Shown here one piece after another: positions 34,206 to 42,829 of a stretch of DNA of 64,000 bases. The stretch covers positions 372,001 through 436,000 of the forward strand of contig JAXGSB010000001.1 of NCBI GenBank assembly GCA_040765295.1. The letters run 5' to 3'. The stretch is from Scatomorpha sp040765295 (GTDB lineage: Bacteria > Bacillota > Clostridia > Oscillospirales > Oscillospiraceae). The notes under the pieces were generated by a model, which worked only from the letters and a program-made list of their open reading frames with translations, did not search any database and had not been told where the DNA came from. Within the stretch, counting starts at the first letter, position 1, and the number at the start of each line of letters is the position of its first letter. The translations under genes were made by a program, and so were the position numbers.

Positions 34206-37200
34206 GATAGTACTCACCGATAGCCAGCTTAAGGCAATAAAAACAAGAAACGGCGCCAGACTTGTCTCGGCAGGCGCAGGCTCGGGCAAGACCTTTGTGC
34301 TTGTTCAAAGAGTTGTCGATTATATAGTCTCGAACGGAGCGGAGCTTCGGGATTTTCTCATAATAACCTATACCAGGGCGGCGGCATCAAACCTTCGCTA
34401 CAAGATATTCGAGGCGCTCAGAGAGCGCCTTGCCGAAAGCGAAGACGAAAACACAAAAAAAGCGATAAGGCGCTCTCTTGCGCTTTCCGGCAAGGCGCAG
34501 ATAGGCACAATTCACTCTTTCTGCTCAAGGCTCATAAGGCAAAACGCCCATGAACTCGGCATAAGCCCCGCTTTTCGCATAGCCGACGACATGGAGGCCG
34601 GAGCCATTATGGAAGGCTGCCTCAATACGCTTTTGGAGGAAGAGTACGAAAAGGGGAACGAAAATTTCCTGAATCTGGTCGAGAGCGTGGGCGCCGGCAA
34701 GGACGACAGGAGCCTTGTCAGCGCAATACAGGAGAGCTACAATTCCCTGCTCTCACAGCCCAATATCTCCGCTTGGATAAAAGAGCAAAAAGAAGAGCTA
34801 AAAAGAAAGCATAAAGATGCCTCGGAAACTCCGTGGGGACGCGAACTCATGAAGAGCGCCGAGACGGATGCGGCTTTCTACTGCGAGGTCTTCAGGGAAA
34901 TTCTCTGCCTAATAGAAGGGAGCGACATAGAGAGAGCCTATGGCGAGAGTCTCAGGCAGAGTTATGAAGAGCTAAAATGTCTGAAAGCGGCAACCGAAAC
35001 ATCCTTCGATGCCGTGGTAGAAAATTTAGATATCAGCTTTCCCCGCTTTAAGCCGCTGAGAAATCCCGAAGACCCCGAGCTTAAAGACTATGTAATCAAA
35101 AGGCGCAACAGCTGTAAAAAAGCTGTTGAAAACTTAAGAAAAAGCCTTAACGAAAAATCCGAAAAAATGCTCGGCGACAGACAAAAAACCTCCGAGGTGC
35201 TCATAAGCCTTTTAGATATTCTCTCAAAACTGCACACAAGCTACAGAGCCGAAAAAATTCGCAGAAGCAGTCTGACCTTTAACGACTTGGAACAGCTAAG
35301 CCTGGAGCTTTTGCTGGATGATAAGGGCGGCAGGACAGCGCTCTCTAAAAGAGTAGCCGAAGAATTTAAAGAAATACTTGTAGATGAATATCAGGATGTA
35401 AACCCCGTACAGGAGGAGATAATCAAAGCGACTAGCAAAGACGAAAAAAATCTCTTCTTCGTGGGAGATATAAAACAGTCTATCTACGGTTTCCGCCTTG
35501 CCGCGCCCGAGCTTTTCCTCAGGCGCTTCGAGAGCTACGCAGAGCTTAAAGAGCTTAATAGCAAAGAGGGCGCCAAAATACTCCTCAACGAGAACTTCAG
35601 GTCTCGGCCCGAGATACTTAATTTCGCAAACTTCGTGTTCGGAAATCTCATGCGCGAATACTTGGGCGGCATAGACTACGATGAGCAGATGAGCCTAAAG
35701 CCCGGCAGAATTTGCGAGGAGAAAGGGCATATTCCCGAGATAATGGCTATCGAAATAGCTAAGGAAGAGGGGAAAACTAAAGATAAATATGCAATAGAGG
35801 CATCAATCGTCGCGCGCAAAATCTTCGGACTTGTCCACAGCGGAGAATATATTGGAGAGGGCGAGAAAAAACGCCCCATACGCTATGGTGATATTTGCAT
35901 ACTTCTTCGAAGCTTCAAAAACGCCTCAAACTATTATAAGGCGGAGCTTCAAAAACTCGGCATACCCTATTCGGGCTCCGATACGGCCGAAAACTTCTAT
36001 GAGGCCGCCGAGATTAAGCAGCTTTGCTCACTGCTCAGGATAATCGACAATCCGCTCAACGAGATACCACTGCTCTCGGCACTGCTCTCGCCGCTTTTTA
36101 ACTTTAAGATGGACGAGATAGCCGCGCTCAAGGCGGAAAACAGAAAAACTCCCCTCTTCGAGCTAATTCAGAAAAAAGCTGAAAGCGATGAAAAATTCAG
36201 AGATTTCACCGAAAAACTGAGTTTTCTCCGCGATTTTGCCCGCGACAGCACGGTGTATGAGCTGCTCGACTATATCATGAGCGATATGGACTATCTAACA
36301 ATCTCACGGCTCAGGGGCGGTGAGCGAGCATACGGCAAGCTTATTCAGCTTCTGGCCATGGCGGAAGATTTCGAAAAATCCGGCTTTATGGGACTTCGGA
36401 GCTTCATAAAAAAGCTCGACGAAATCAGGAAAAAAGAAGAGCCGCCCGCATCCCAAAGACGCGAAGATTCCGACTGTGTGAAGCTCATGAGCGTGCACAA
36501 GTCCAAGGGACTGCAATTTCCGGTAGTGTTTGTCTCGGATCTCGGCAGAGGCTTTAACAAAGGCGGCGGCAAAAGCTCGGTGCAAATACACCCCGAACTC
36601 GGTCTGGGCGCCGATGTTGTGGATGCGGTGAGGGGCATAAGATACCCCGACTTTGCCAAAAAAGCCATCACCCTGCGAAAAGACAGGGAGGAGCTGAGCG
36701 AAGAGATGAGAGTTTTATATGTTGCGCTCACAAGAGCCTCCGAAAGGCTCTATCTCAGCTTCGCCGGCAACTCTCTTCCCGAGCCGGGAAATTCTTCCTA
36801 TAAGGCCCTTAAAAACTTCGGCCCAAAAGGAAACCCCGTGCCGAACGCCGAGCTCTTGCAGAAAAATTCCTATGCCGATTGGCTCGGATTCCTTCTCGAA
36901 GAAAAGGACTGCAAGGGACTTGCAGATTTTAGAATTTATTCCGACGATATGAGCCCTCCCAAGAGTGCGGCGGAAGACACTAAAGAAAGCGTCGAGACAG
37001 AGGAGAGCATTCCCAAAGTAATAGAAACTCTAAGCCCCGAGGAGCTCAAAGAGCGCTTCGACTTTGTATACCCCTATCAAAGCTCTCGCTCTCTTCCCGC
37101 AAAGCTCTCGGTAAGCGATTACGCAAGAGATATGCGCGAGGAGGAAGACATCGATAGCTTCGAGATGGTCTTCGATTTTTCCGATGCCGATTTTTCAGAG

Positions 37201-37737
37201 GAGCCGCAAGAGAAAAGCACGGCGCTCGAGCGCGGCATAGTCACACACGATTTCTTGGGACTTTTAGACTTTGACAAAACCGGTTCAATTGATAGTTTAA
37301 AGCAAGAGGCCGAAAGACTTATAGCGCAAAATCTGCTCGAGCCCACGGCGCTTTCGCTCATAGACTTCGATAAAGTTTTCAAATTTTTCTCTTCGCCACT
37401 GGGCGAGAGGATAAAAACCGCCGAAGAGGTTTTGCGAGAGCAGCCGTTCAGAGTGCTGATAGACGCTGAAAAGCTGTATAAAGATATCGAAAGTTCCGAC
37501 AAAATCCTTGTTCAGGGCCGCTTCGACCTTATTTTAAAAGAATCCGACGACATAAGCGTTTTAGACTACAAAACCGATAGAGTAAGGGGCGATAAGCTTA
37601 AGCAGAGAGTAAAAGACTACGAGCCTCAGCTCTATATCTACGGCCTCGCCGCAGAGGAGCTCTTCGAGGAAAAAGTGAGCGGAAAGCTGCTTTACTTCCT
37701 CGAAGCCGGCCAGCTTGTGAATTTAAAAGATATTTAA
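34198..37737 (+). CDS. addA: AddAB helicase-nuclease subunit A
   Basis: The 1179-residue UvrD-like helicase has SAGAGSGKTFVLVQRVVDYI near 20, the YTRAAASNL motif near 60, GTIHSFC near 103, LVDEYQDVNPVQEEI near 395, NFRSRPEI near 467, VKLMSVHKSKGLQFPVVFV near 760 and LYVALTRASERLYL near 840. The C-terminal RecB-like nuclease has GRFDLIL near 1102 and VLDYKTDRV near 1119. GTG at 34198 overlaps the end of addB by 8 bp with GGGAGGAG upstream. It unwinds DNA 3' to 5' and cuts one strand. A complete, intact AddAB pair. Confidence 0.97.
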   Translation: MSEIVLTDSQLKAIKTRNGARLVSAGAGSGKTFVLVQRVVDYIVSNGAELRDFLIITYTRAAASNLRYKIFEALRERLAESEDENTKKAIRRSLALSGKAQIGTIHSFCSRLIRQNAHELGISPAFRIADDMEAGAIMEGCLNTLLEEEYEKGNENFLNLVESVGAGKDDRSLVSAIQESYNSLLSQPNISAWIKEQKEELKRKHKDASETPWGRELMKSAETDAAFYCEVFREILCLIEGSDIERAYGESLRQSYEELKCLKAATETSFDAVVENLDISFPRFKPLRNPEDPELKDYVIKRRNSCKKAVENLRKSLNEKSEKMLGDRQKTSEVLISLLDILSKLHTSYRAEKIRRSSLTFNDLEQLSLELLLDDKGGRTALSKRVAEEFKEILVDEYQDVNPVQEEIIKATSKDEKNLFFVGDIKQSIYGFRLAAPELFLRRFESYAELKELNSKEGAKILLNENFRSRPEILNFANFVFGNLMREYLGGIDYDEQMSLKPGRICEEKGHIPEIMAIEIAKEEGKTKDKYAIEASIVARKIFGLVHSGEYIGEGEKKRPIRYGDICILLRSFKNASNYYKAELQKLGIPYSGSDTAENFYEAAEIKQLCSLLRIIDNPLNEIPLLSALLSPLFNFKMDEIAALKAENRKTPLFELIQKKAESDEKFRDFTEKLSFLRDFARDSTVYELLDYIMSDMDYLTISRLRGGERAYGKLIQLLAMAEDFEKSGFMGLRSFIKKLDEIRKKEEPPASQRREDSDCVKLMSVHKSKGLQFPVVFVSDLGRGFNKGGGKSSVQIHPELGLGADVVDAVRGIRYPDFAKKAITLRKDREELSEEMRVLYVALTRASERLYLSFAGNSLPEPGNSSYKALKNFGPKGNPVPNAELLQKNSYADWLGFLLEEKDCKGLADFRIYSDDMSPPKSAAEDTKESVETEESIPKVIETLSPEELKERFDFVYPYQSSRSLPAKLSVSDYARDMREEEDIDSFEMVFDFSDADFSEEPQEKSTALERGIVTHDFLGLLDFDKTGSIDSLKQEAERLIAQNLLEPTALSLIDFDKVFKFFSSPLGERIKTAEEVLREQPFRVLIDAEKLYKDIESSDKILVQGRFDLILKESDDISVLDYKTDRVRGDKLKQRVKDYEPQLYIYGLAAEELFEEKVSGKLLYFLEAGQLVNLKDI

Positions 37738-37747
37738 GTCCGAGCCC

Positions 37748-37776
37748 TTGCAATATCTAAGGAGCTGTGCTAAAAT
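37748..37776 (+). promoter_or_regulatory. Promoter of rpmE
   Basis: TTGCAA (37748-37753), 17 bases, then TAAAAT (37771-37776) with an upstream TG giving an extended -10. Confidence 0.7.
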
Positions 37777-37840
37777 TCTCTTTGCGTTTTGTAACCATGC
37801 CAAGCATACTCAAAACAGCACTGTTCAGAAGGTGATTAAA

Positions 37841-38041
37841 ATGAGAGAGAATATTCATCCTAAATACTATCAAACAACGATAAGATGCGCCTGCGGCAAT
37901 GTTATAGAAACAGGCTCAACAAAGAAGGACATCAGCATTGAAATTTGCTCCAACTGCCATCCGTTCTACACTGGCAAGCAGAAACTGGTCGATACAAGCG
38001 GCCGTGTGGAGAAGTTCAATAGGAAATACGGTCTAGAATAA
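37841..38041 (+). CDS. rpmE: 50S ribosomal protein L31 (zinc-binding form)
   Basis: Start ATG 37841 with AAGGTGAT upstream yields 66 residues, MRENIHPKYY..., with RCACGNVIETGST and CSNCHPFYTGKQKLVDTSGRVEKF. The CxC and CxxC cysteines mark the zinc form. A longer frame to 37748 adds 31 unrelated residues and would put the start inside the promoter. Confidence 0.96.
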   Translation: MRENIHPKYYQTTIRCACGNVIETGSTKKDISIEICSNCHPFYTGKQKLVDTSGRVEKFNRKYGLE

Positions 38042-38049
38042 AAAACATG

Positions 38050-38078
38050 CCGCCATGCTCCGAGCCTGGCGGTTTTCA
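38050..38078 (+). terminator. Terminator of rpmE
   Basis: CCGCCA (38050-38055) pairs with TGGCGG (38067-38072), with inner pairing GCT/AGC, then TTTTCATTT. Confidence 0.65.
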
Positions 38079-38139
38079 TTTATAAAAAACAGTAAAGGTG
38101 ATTTAAATACACGAGATAGAAAAAATAAGAGAAAAAGCT

Positions 38140-39375
38140 GTGCTTATAGGGCTTTCGGCGGCGTCTATGGAAGAAAAGGAGCGCTCCGATACGGGCTCGA
38201 TGGCAGAGCTTTCAGCGCTCTGCGAAACAGCGGGTATAGAGGTGCTCTCCGAAGTAATACAGTCAAGACCAAGCCCCGAGCCCAAAACCTTCGTAGGCTT
38301 GGGCAAGCTGCTTGAGGTGAGGGAACTTGCCCAAAATTTAGAGGCCGATCTTCTGGTTTTCGACAACGAGCTCAGTCCCTCGCAGGCCAAGAACATAGAG
38401 GATATGCTTAAAATCAGAGTCCTCGACAGGTCGGGTCTCATATTGGATATCTTCTCCGAAAGAGCCATGAGCCGAGAGGGACAGCTTCAAGTGGAGCTTG
38501 CGCAGTACGAATACCTGCTTCCCCGCCTTTCCGGCATGTGGGCGCACCTTGCAAGCCAGACTGCCTCGGGCGGCTCATCGCCCGTCGGAACCAGAGGTCC
38601 CGGAGAAACACAGCTCGAAACCGACAGGAGAACTATAAGAAGACGCATATCAGCTCTTAAAAAATCAATTACGGAGCTCAGGAGAGTGCGCTCTGTTTCC
38701 CGCGCCACAAGACTTAAAAACGAGATTCCGCAGGTGGCGCTCATAGGCTACACAAACTCCGGAAAGTCCACACTCATGAACAGTCTCACGGATGCGGAAG
38801 TCTCGGCCAACGACAGACTCTTCGATACCCTCGACACCAAGGCCAAGAAACTGCGGCTCAGCGCAACGAGCGAGGTAATCCTCACCGACACCGTAGGTTT
38901 CATACGCAAACTTCCGACAGACCTTATCGAGGCTTTCAAAGCCACCCTCGAAGAGCTCACATGGGCGGACTTGCTTCTGCATGTGGTCGATATTTCTAAC
39001 CCCTATAGGCTCAGTCAGATGGAGATTGTCGAGGACATGATAAAAACTCTGGGAATTTCCAAAAAGCCCAGAATTACGGTTTACAATAAGTGCGACAGGC
39101 TCTGCGATATAATGCCGCGCGATGCCGACACGGTCTGCATCTCGGCTCTCTACGGCAAGGGACTTGAGGAGCTCAAGGCGAAGATAAGCGAGAAGCTCGA
39201 GGAAGATTCCGAGCGCATAAAGGTCAGAATTCCATACGAAAAGGCGGGACTTATAGAAAACCTGCACTCGGGAAGCAAGCTCTATTCTCTCGACTATGCC
39301 GACGACGGCATAGTTGCCGATGTTCTTATAAAAAATAATAAAAGAGGCGCCTTCGAGGAATATGTAATAAGATGA
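38140..39375 (+). CDS. hflX: Ribosome-associated GTPase HflX
   Basis: The protein has the HflX N-terminal domain (TFVGLGKLLEVRELAQ, ELSPSQAKNIEDML, DRSGLILDIFSERAMSREGQLQVELAQ, GPGETQLETDRRTIRRRI) and the G domain: G1 GYTNSGKSTLMNSL near 201, G3 DTVGFIRKLP near 248, G4 NKCDR near 321. It binds 50S subunits and splits stalled ribosomes after stress. The only standard start codon is GTG at 38140, but the in-frame codons before it read IHEIEKIREKAVLIG, which fits the usual HflX N-terminus; they begin with ATA at 38107, seven bases after AAAGGTG. The real start may therefore be ATA (see findings). It overlaps yigZ by 4 bp. Confidence 0.94.
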   Translation: MLIGLSAASMEEKERSDTGSMAELSALCETAGIEVLSEVIQSRPSPEPKTFVGLGKLLEVRELAQNLEADLLVFDNELSPSQAKNIEDMLKIRVLDRSGLILDIFSERAMSREGQLQVELAQYEYLLPRLSGMWAHLASQTASGGSSPVGTRGPGETQLETDRRTIRRRISALKKSITELRRVRSVSRATRLKNEIPQVALIGYTNSGKSTLMNSLTDAEVSANDRLFDTLDTKAKKLRLSATSEVILTDTVGFIRKLPTDLIEAFKATLEELTWADLLLHVVDISNPYRLSQMEIVEDMIKTLGISKKPRITVYNKCDRLCDIMPRDADTVCISALYGKGLEELKAKISEKLEEDSERIKVRIPYEKAGLIENLHSGSKLYSLDYADDGIVADVLIKNNKRGAFEEYVIR

Positions 39376-40010
39376 GTAACGGCGAATCTTTCTTGGTCCC
39401 TCTTGGGGAAGCGAGGAGCGAGATTACGGTAAAGCGCTCAAAGTTTATAGCGAGTATAAGGCCTGTGAGTACAAGCGAAGAGGCCATGGAATTCATATCG
39501 GAAATTTCCAAGGAGTTCTACGATGCCACGCACAACTGCTGGGCATATAATCTCAGAAACGGCGAAAGCCGCCGCTCCGACGACGGCGAGCCCACAGGCA
39601 CTGCGGGTCAGCCCATACTGAATGTACTCAGCGGAAACGGGGTTTTTGATACGGCCTGCGTTGTCACACGCTATTTCGGCGGGACTCTGCTCGGCACGGG
39701 CGGACTTATAAGGGCATATTCCGATGCGACAAGCGAAGTGCTCAAAGAGGCAGGCTTAGGCACCATGCTCGAGGCTCAAAAAATCTCGCTTATTACTCCC
39801 TATAATCTTTATGAACCCATAATAAAGCTCATCGGAGAATATGAGCCTGTAAGAGAACCCGAGAGCATTTTTCTTGAAGAGGTGGAAGTCTCCTTCTTTC
39901 TCGAGCCCGAAAAGATAGATAAGTTCGAAAAAAGCCTGCAGGAGCTCAGTTCAGGCAAAGTAAACCCCAAGTATCTGGAAAAGGACTATTTGTTAAAGCG
40001 GCTTTTGTGA
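39372..40010 (+). CDS. YigZ/YvyE family protein (IMPACT fold)
   Basis: The 212-residue protein begins with the IMPACT pattern ITVKRSKFIASIRPVSTSEEA near 18 and has HNCWAYNL near 54, SDDGEPTGTAGQPILNVL near 69 and VVTRYFGGTLLGTGGLIRAYSDAT near 97, then a C-terminal DUF1949 EF-G-like domain. The family is linked to translation control; its biochemical role is not settled. The ATG overlaps the hflX stop (ATGA), fitting a joint ribosome-related unit. Confidence 0.93.
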   Translation: MSNGESFLVPLGEARSEITVKRSKFIASIRPVSTSEEAMEFISEISKEFYDATHNCWAYNLRNGESRRSDDGEPTGTAGQPILNVLSGNGVFDTACVVTRYFGGTLLGTGGLIRAYSDATSEVLKEAGLGTMLEAQKISLITPYNLYEPIIKLIGEYEPVREPESIFLEEVEVSFFLEPEKIDKFEKSLQELSSGKVNPKYLEKDYLLKRLL

Positions 40011-40016
40011 TATAAT
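40008..40016 (+). promoter_or_regulatory. Extended -10 promoter of dgt-dnaG-rpoD
   Basis: TGATATAAT (40008-40016) overlaps the yigZ stop codon. TTGTTA at 39990-39995 is a possible -35 with a short 15-nt spacer. Confidence 0.5.
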
Positions 40017-40051
40017 ATATAGATATAAAATTTCGGGAGAGAGGTGTTTTA

Positions 40052-41053
40052 GTGCTCACATTCAGAGAAAAAAGAGAAGAGGCTGAAAGACACCTCATAT
40101 CCGAATACGGCGCGCTCTCCAAAGAGAGTTTAGGCCGTGAGCGCGAGGAGGAGAAGTGTCCTATCCGCACCGATTTTCAGCGGGATGTCGACAGAATTTC
40201 TCACTCCAAGGCTTTCAGAAGACTTAAGCACAAAACTCAGGTTTTCCTCCTCCCCGAGGGAGATCACTACAGAACAAGGCTTACCCACACTCTCGAAGTT
40301 TCGCGCATAGCGCGTACAATCTCGAGGGCGCTCATGCTCAACGAGGACCTCACCGAAGCAATAGCCCTGGGGCACGACATCGGGCACACTCCCTTCGGCC
40401 ACGCCGGAGAAAGGGTTCTGAATCGACTTATGTCCGAGGGCTTCAGGCACTATGAACAGAGCCTCCGAGTCTGCGACAAGCTGGAGAACGAAGGCAAAGG
40501 CCTAAACCTCTGCTATGAAACCCGAATGGGCATACTAAATCACACAACGGGCTTTCCGCGCGGAACGCTCGAGGCCGATGTTGTGAGGACCTCCGATTTA
40601 ATAGCCTATATAAATCACGATATCGACGATGCGATAAGGGCCGGCATAAGCGCAGAGGATGATTTGCCCTACATAGTCCGCTCCCGCCTCGGCAAAACAA
40701 GGTCCGAGAGGATAGACACCGCAGTGAGCGACATTGTCAGCCACAGCGGCGCGGCGGTTTCGTTTTCGCCCGATATTCACGAAGCAATATATGAGTTTCG
40801 CGACTTCATGTATGGAAACATCTATGTAAATCCGATAGCCAAGTCCGAAGAAGAGAAAGTTGACGGAATTTTAGAAGGACTTTGGAATTACTATATACTA
40901 AATCCCCAAGAGCTTCCGCCTCTATATCTCGAAATTCTCGAAAAAGAGGGCATCGAGAGAGCGGTTGCAGACTTCATCAGCGGCATGACAGACAGCTTTG
41001 CCATGAGCGTCTACCATCGCCTCTTTATCCCCTCATACTGGTCTTATAAGTAA
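40052..41053 (+). CDS. dgt: dGTPase-like HD-domain triphosphohydrolase
   Basis: The 333-residue protein has FQRDVDRISHSKAFRRLKHKTQVF near 42, RTRLTHTLEVSRIARTI near 74 (H of the HD site) and LGHDIGHTPFGHAGE near 108 (HD pair), the metal site of dNTP triphosphohydrolases. It splits dGTP (or dNTPs) to the nucleoside and triphosphate. GTG at 40052 has GAGAGGTG upstream. It is the first gene of the dgt-dnaG-rpoD operon, an order typical of Clostridia; 18 bp separate it from dnaG. Confidence 0.92.
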   Translation: MLTFREKREEAERHLISEYGALSKESLGREREEEKCPIRTDFQRDVDRISHSKAFRRLKHKTQVFLLPEGDHYRTRLTHTLEVSRIARTISRALMLNEDLTEAIALGHDIGHTPFGHAGERVLNRLMSEGFRHYEQSLRVCDKLENEGKGLNLCYETRMGILNHTTGFPRGTLEADVVRTSDLIAYINHDIDDAIRAGISAEDDLPYIVRSRLGKTRSERIDTAVSDIVSHSGAAVSFSPDIHEAIYEFRDFMYGNIYVNPIAKSEEEKVDGILEGLWNYYILNPQELPPLYLEILEKEGIERAVADFISGMTDSFAMSVYHRLFIPSYWSYK

Positions 41054-41071
41054 GGAAAGCAAGGTAGAAAG

Positions 41072-42829
41072 ATGCAATTTCCGGAGAGCTTCCTTAGAGA
41101 GCTTGCCGAAAGAAACGATATAGAGAGCGTTGTTTCCGACTATGTTGCGCTCACAAAGCGCAGCGGTCAGAACGTGTTCGGGCTCTGCCCGTTCCACAGT
41201 GAAAAAACGCCCTCGTTTGCCGTCAACCCTTCAAAACAGTTCTATCACTGTTTCGGCTGCGGCAAGGGCGGAGATGTCATAAACTTCATTATGGATATGG
41301 AGAATATGAGCTTCCCCGAGGCGGTTGAGTTTTTGGCAAAGAGGGTGAATATGCCCTTGCCCGAAAAGGGCGGAGATGGCAGAAGTGCAATAAAGCGCAA
41401 AAAAGCCATCGAGGCCAATACCGAGGCCGCCCGCTTCTTCCACTCCGAGCTTATGGCAGCCGGCGGCAAGGAAGCCATGAATTACTTGAGCGAGAGGGGA
41501 ATGAGGCTCCCCACCATAAGGAATTTCGGCCTTGGCTACGCTCCTGACGCTTGGGACTTGCTCTTAAGACACATGAGAGAAAAGGGCTACAGCGACTTCG
41601 AGCTCTACGACAGCGGGCTTGTTAAACGCTCCGAGTCGGGCGGCTATTACGACACCTTCAGGGGCAGAATAGTTTTCCCCATAATAGATGTGAGGGGCAA
41701 TGTTCTGGGCTTTTCAGGGCGCACCGTTGTAGACGACAGAGCCAAATACCTCAACAGTCCTGAGACCATTATATTCAACAAGGGCCGCCATCTCTTCGGA
41801 ATGAACCTTGCAAAAAAGTCTAAACTCAGGTATTTTGTGCTTGTAGAGGGCAATATGGATGTCTGCTCTCTGCATCAGGCCGGAATCGACTCGGCTGTCG
41901 CGTCCTTGGGCACAGCCCTAAGCGACGAGCAGGCGAGGCTCATCTCGAGATATAAAAAAGAGCTGATAATCGCCTACGACATGGACAGCGCCGGCAGAGC
42001 CGCCGCCGAGAGAGCCATGGGGCTTTTACAAAAACTGGAGCTCGAGGTCAGAATTCTGGAACTGGGCGATGCCAAAGACCCGGATGAATACATAAAAAAA
42101 TACGGCAGAGACGCCATGCTCAATCTTATCGACGCCTCCGATACCCAGCAGGATTTCAGGCTCAAAAAAATTGAGGAAAAGTACGATATGAAGAGCGAGA
42201 CGAGCCGACTTAAGTTTCTGGACGAGGCGGGCAATTTCATCGCGAGTCTCGGCTCACCGCTTGAAAGAGAAATCTACTTGCAGAGAGTGGCAGAGAGAGC
42301 GGGTGTCCGTCCCGAGGCTCTGGCCGTCGAGGTCAAGAGGATAATAAGGCGGAAGGCGCGCACAAGGGCAAGAGAAGACGAGCGGAAAAACCGACCGACA
42401 GAGCGGATTCAGCCGAAAAGCCGAGAACTCAGATACGAAAACTCACGCAGCGCGGCGGCGGAAGAGGGGCTTATAAGACTTCTCTATCTCTATCCTTTTC
42501 TCTATGAAAAGTGTGCGGATTTAAGCCCCGAAAAGTTCTCCTCTCCGTGTCTGAGAAAGATATACGAGCTTATTACCGACGAGATAAGGCGTGAGCAGAC
42601 GCCTAACTTAAGTGTTTTGGGGCAGCATTTAGAGCCGGATGAGTCGGCCCTGCTGGTCTCGATACTTAAAAAACCCGAGTCTGCCGAGGGCAGAGAAAAG
42701 GCTCTGGGTGATTATATGCAAACAATAATAAGCGAAAACGCCGCAAGAGATTTAAGCGGAGAAGGCCTTAGAAATATGGCCGAGCTATTTAAAAATAAGA
42801 AGGGGTATGAAGCCGATGTCAAAAAATAA
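41072..42829 (+). CDS. dnaG: DNA primase
   Basis: The 585-residue protein has the zinc finger CPFHSEKTPSF with CFGCGKGGD (Cys39, His42, Cys60 and Cys63 region), the primase core RIVFPIIDVRGNVLGFSGRTV near 196, and the TOPRIM domain with VLVEGNMDVCSLHQAG near 257 and IIAYDMDSAGRAAAERAM near 303. The C-terminal DnaB-binding region is present. It makes RNA primers at replication forks. It overlaps rpoD at its 3' end. Confidence 0.97.
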   Translation: MQFPESFLRELAERNDIESVVSDYVALTKRSGQNVFGLCPFHSEKTPSFAVNPSKQFYHCFGCGKGGDVINFIMDMENMSFPEAVEFLAKRVNMPLPEKGGDGRSAIKRKKAIEANTEAARFFHSELMAAGGKEAMNYLSERGMRLPTIRNFGLGYAPDAWDLLLRHMREKGYSDFELYDSGLVKRSESGGYYDTFRGRIVFPIIDVRGNVLGFSGRTVVDDRAKYLNSPETIIFNKGRHLFGMNLAKKSKLRYFVLVEGNMDVCSLHQAGIDSAVASLGTALSDEQARLISRYKKELIIAYDMDSAGRAAAERAMGLLQKLELEVRILELGDAKDPDEYIKKYGRDAMLNLIDASDTQQDFRLKKIEEKYDMKSETSRLKFLDEAGNFIASLGSPLEREIYLQRVAERAGVRPEALAVEVKRIIRRKARTRAREDERKNRPTERIQPKSRELRYENSRSAAAEEGLIRLLYLYPFLYEKCADLSPEKFSSPCLRKIYELITDEIRREQTPNLSVLGQHLEPDESALLVSILKKPESAEGREKALGDYMQTIISENAARDLSGEGLRNMAELFKNKKGYEADVKK

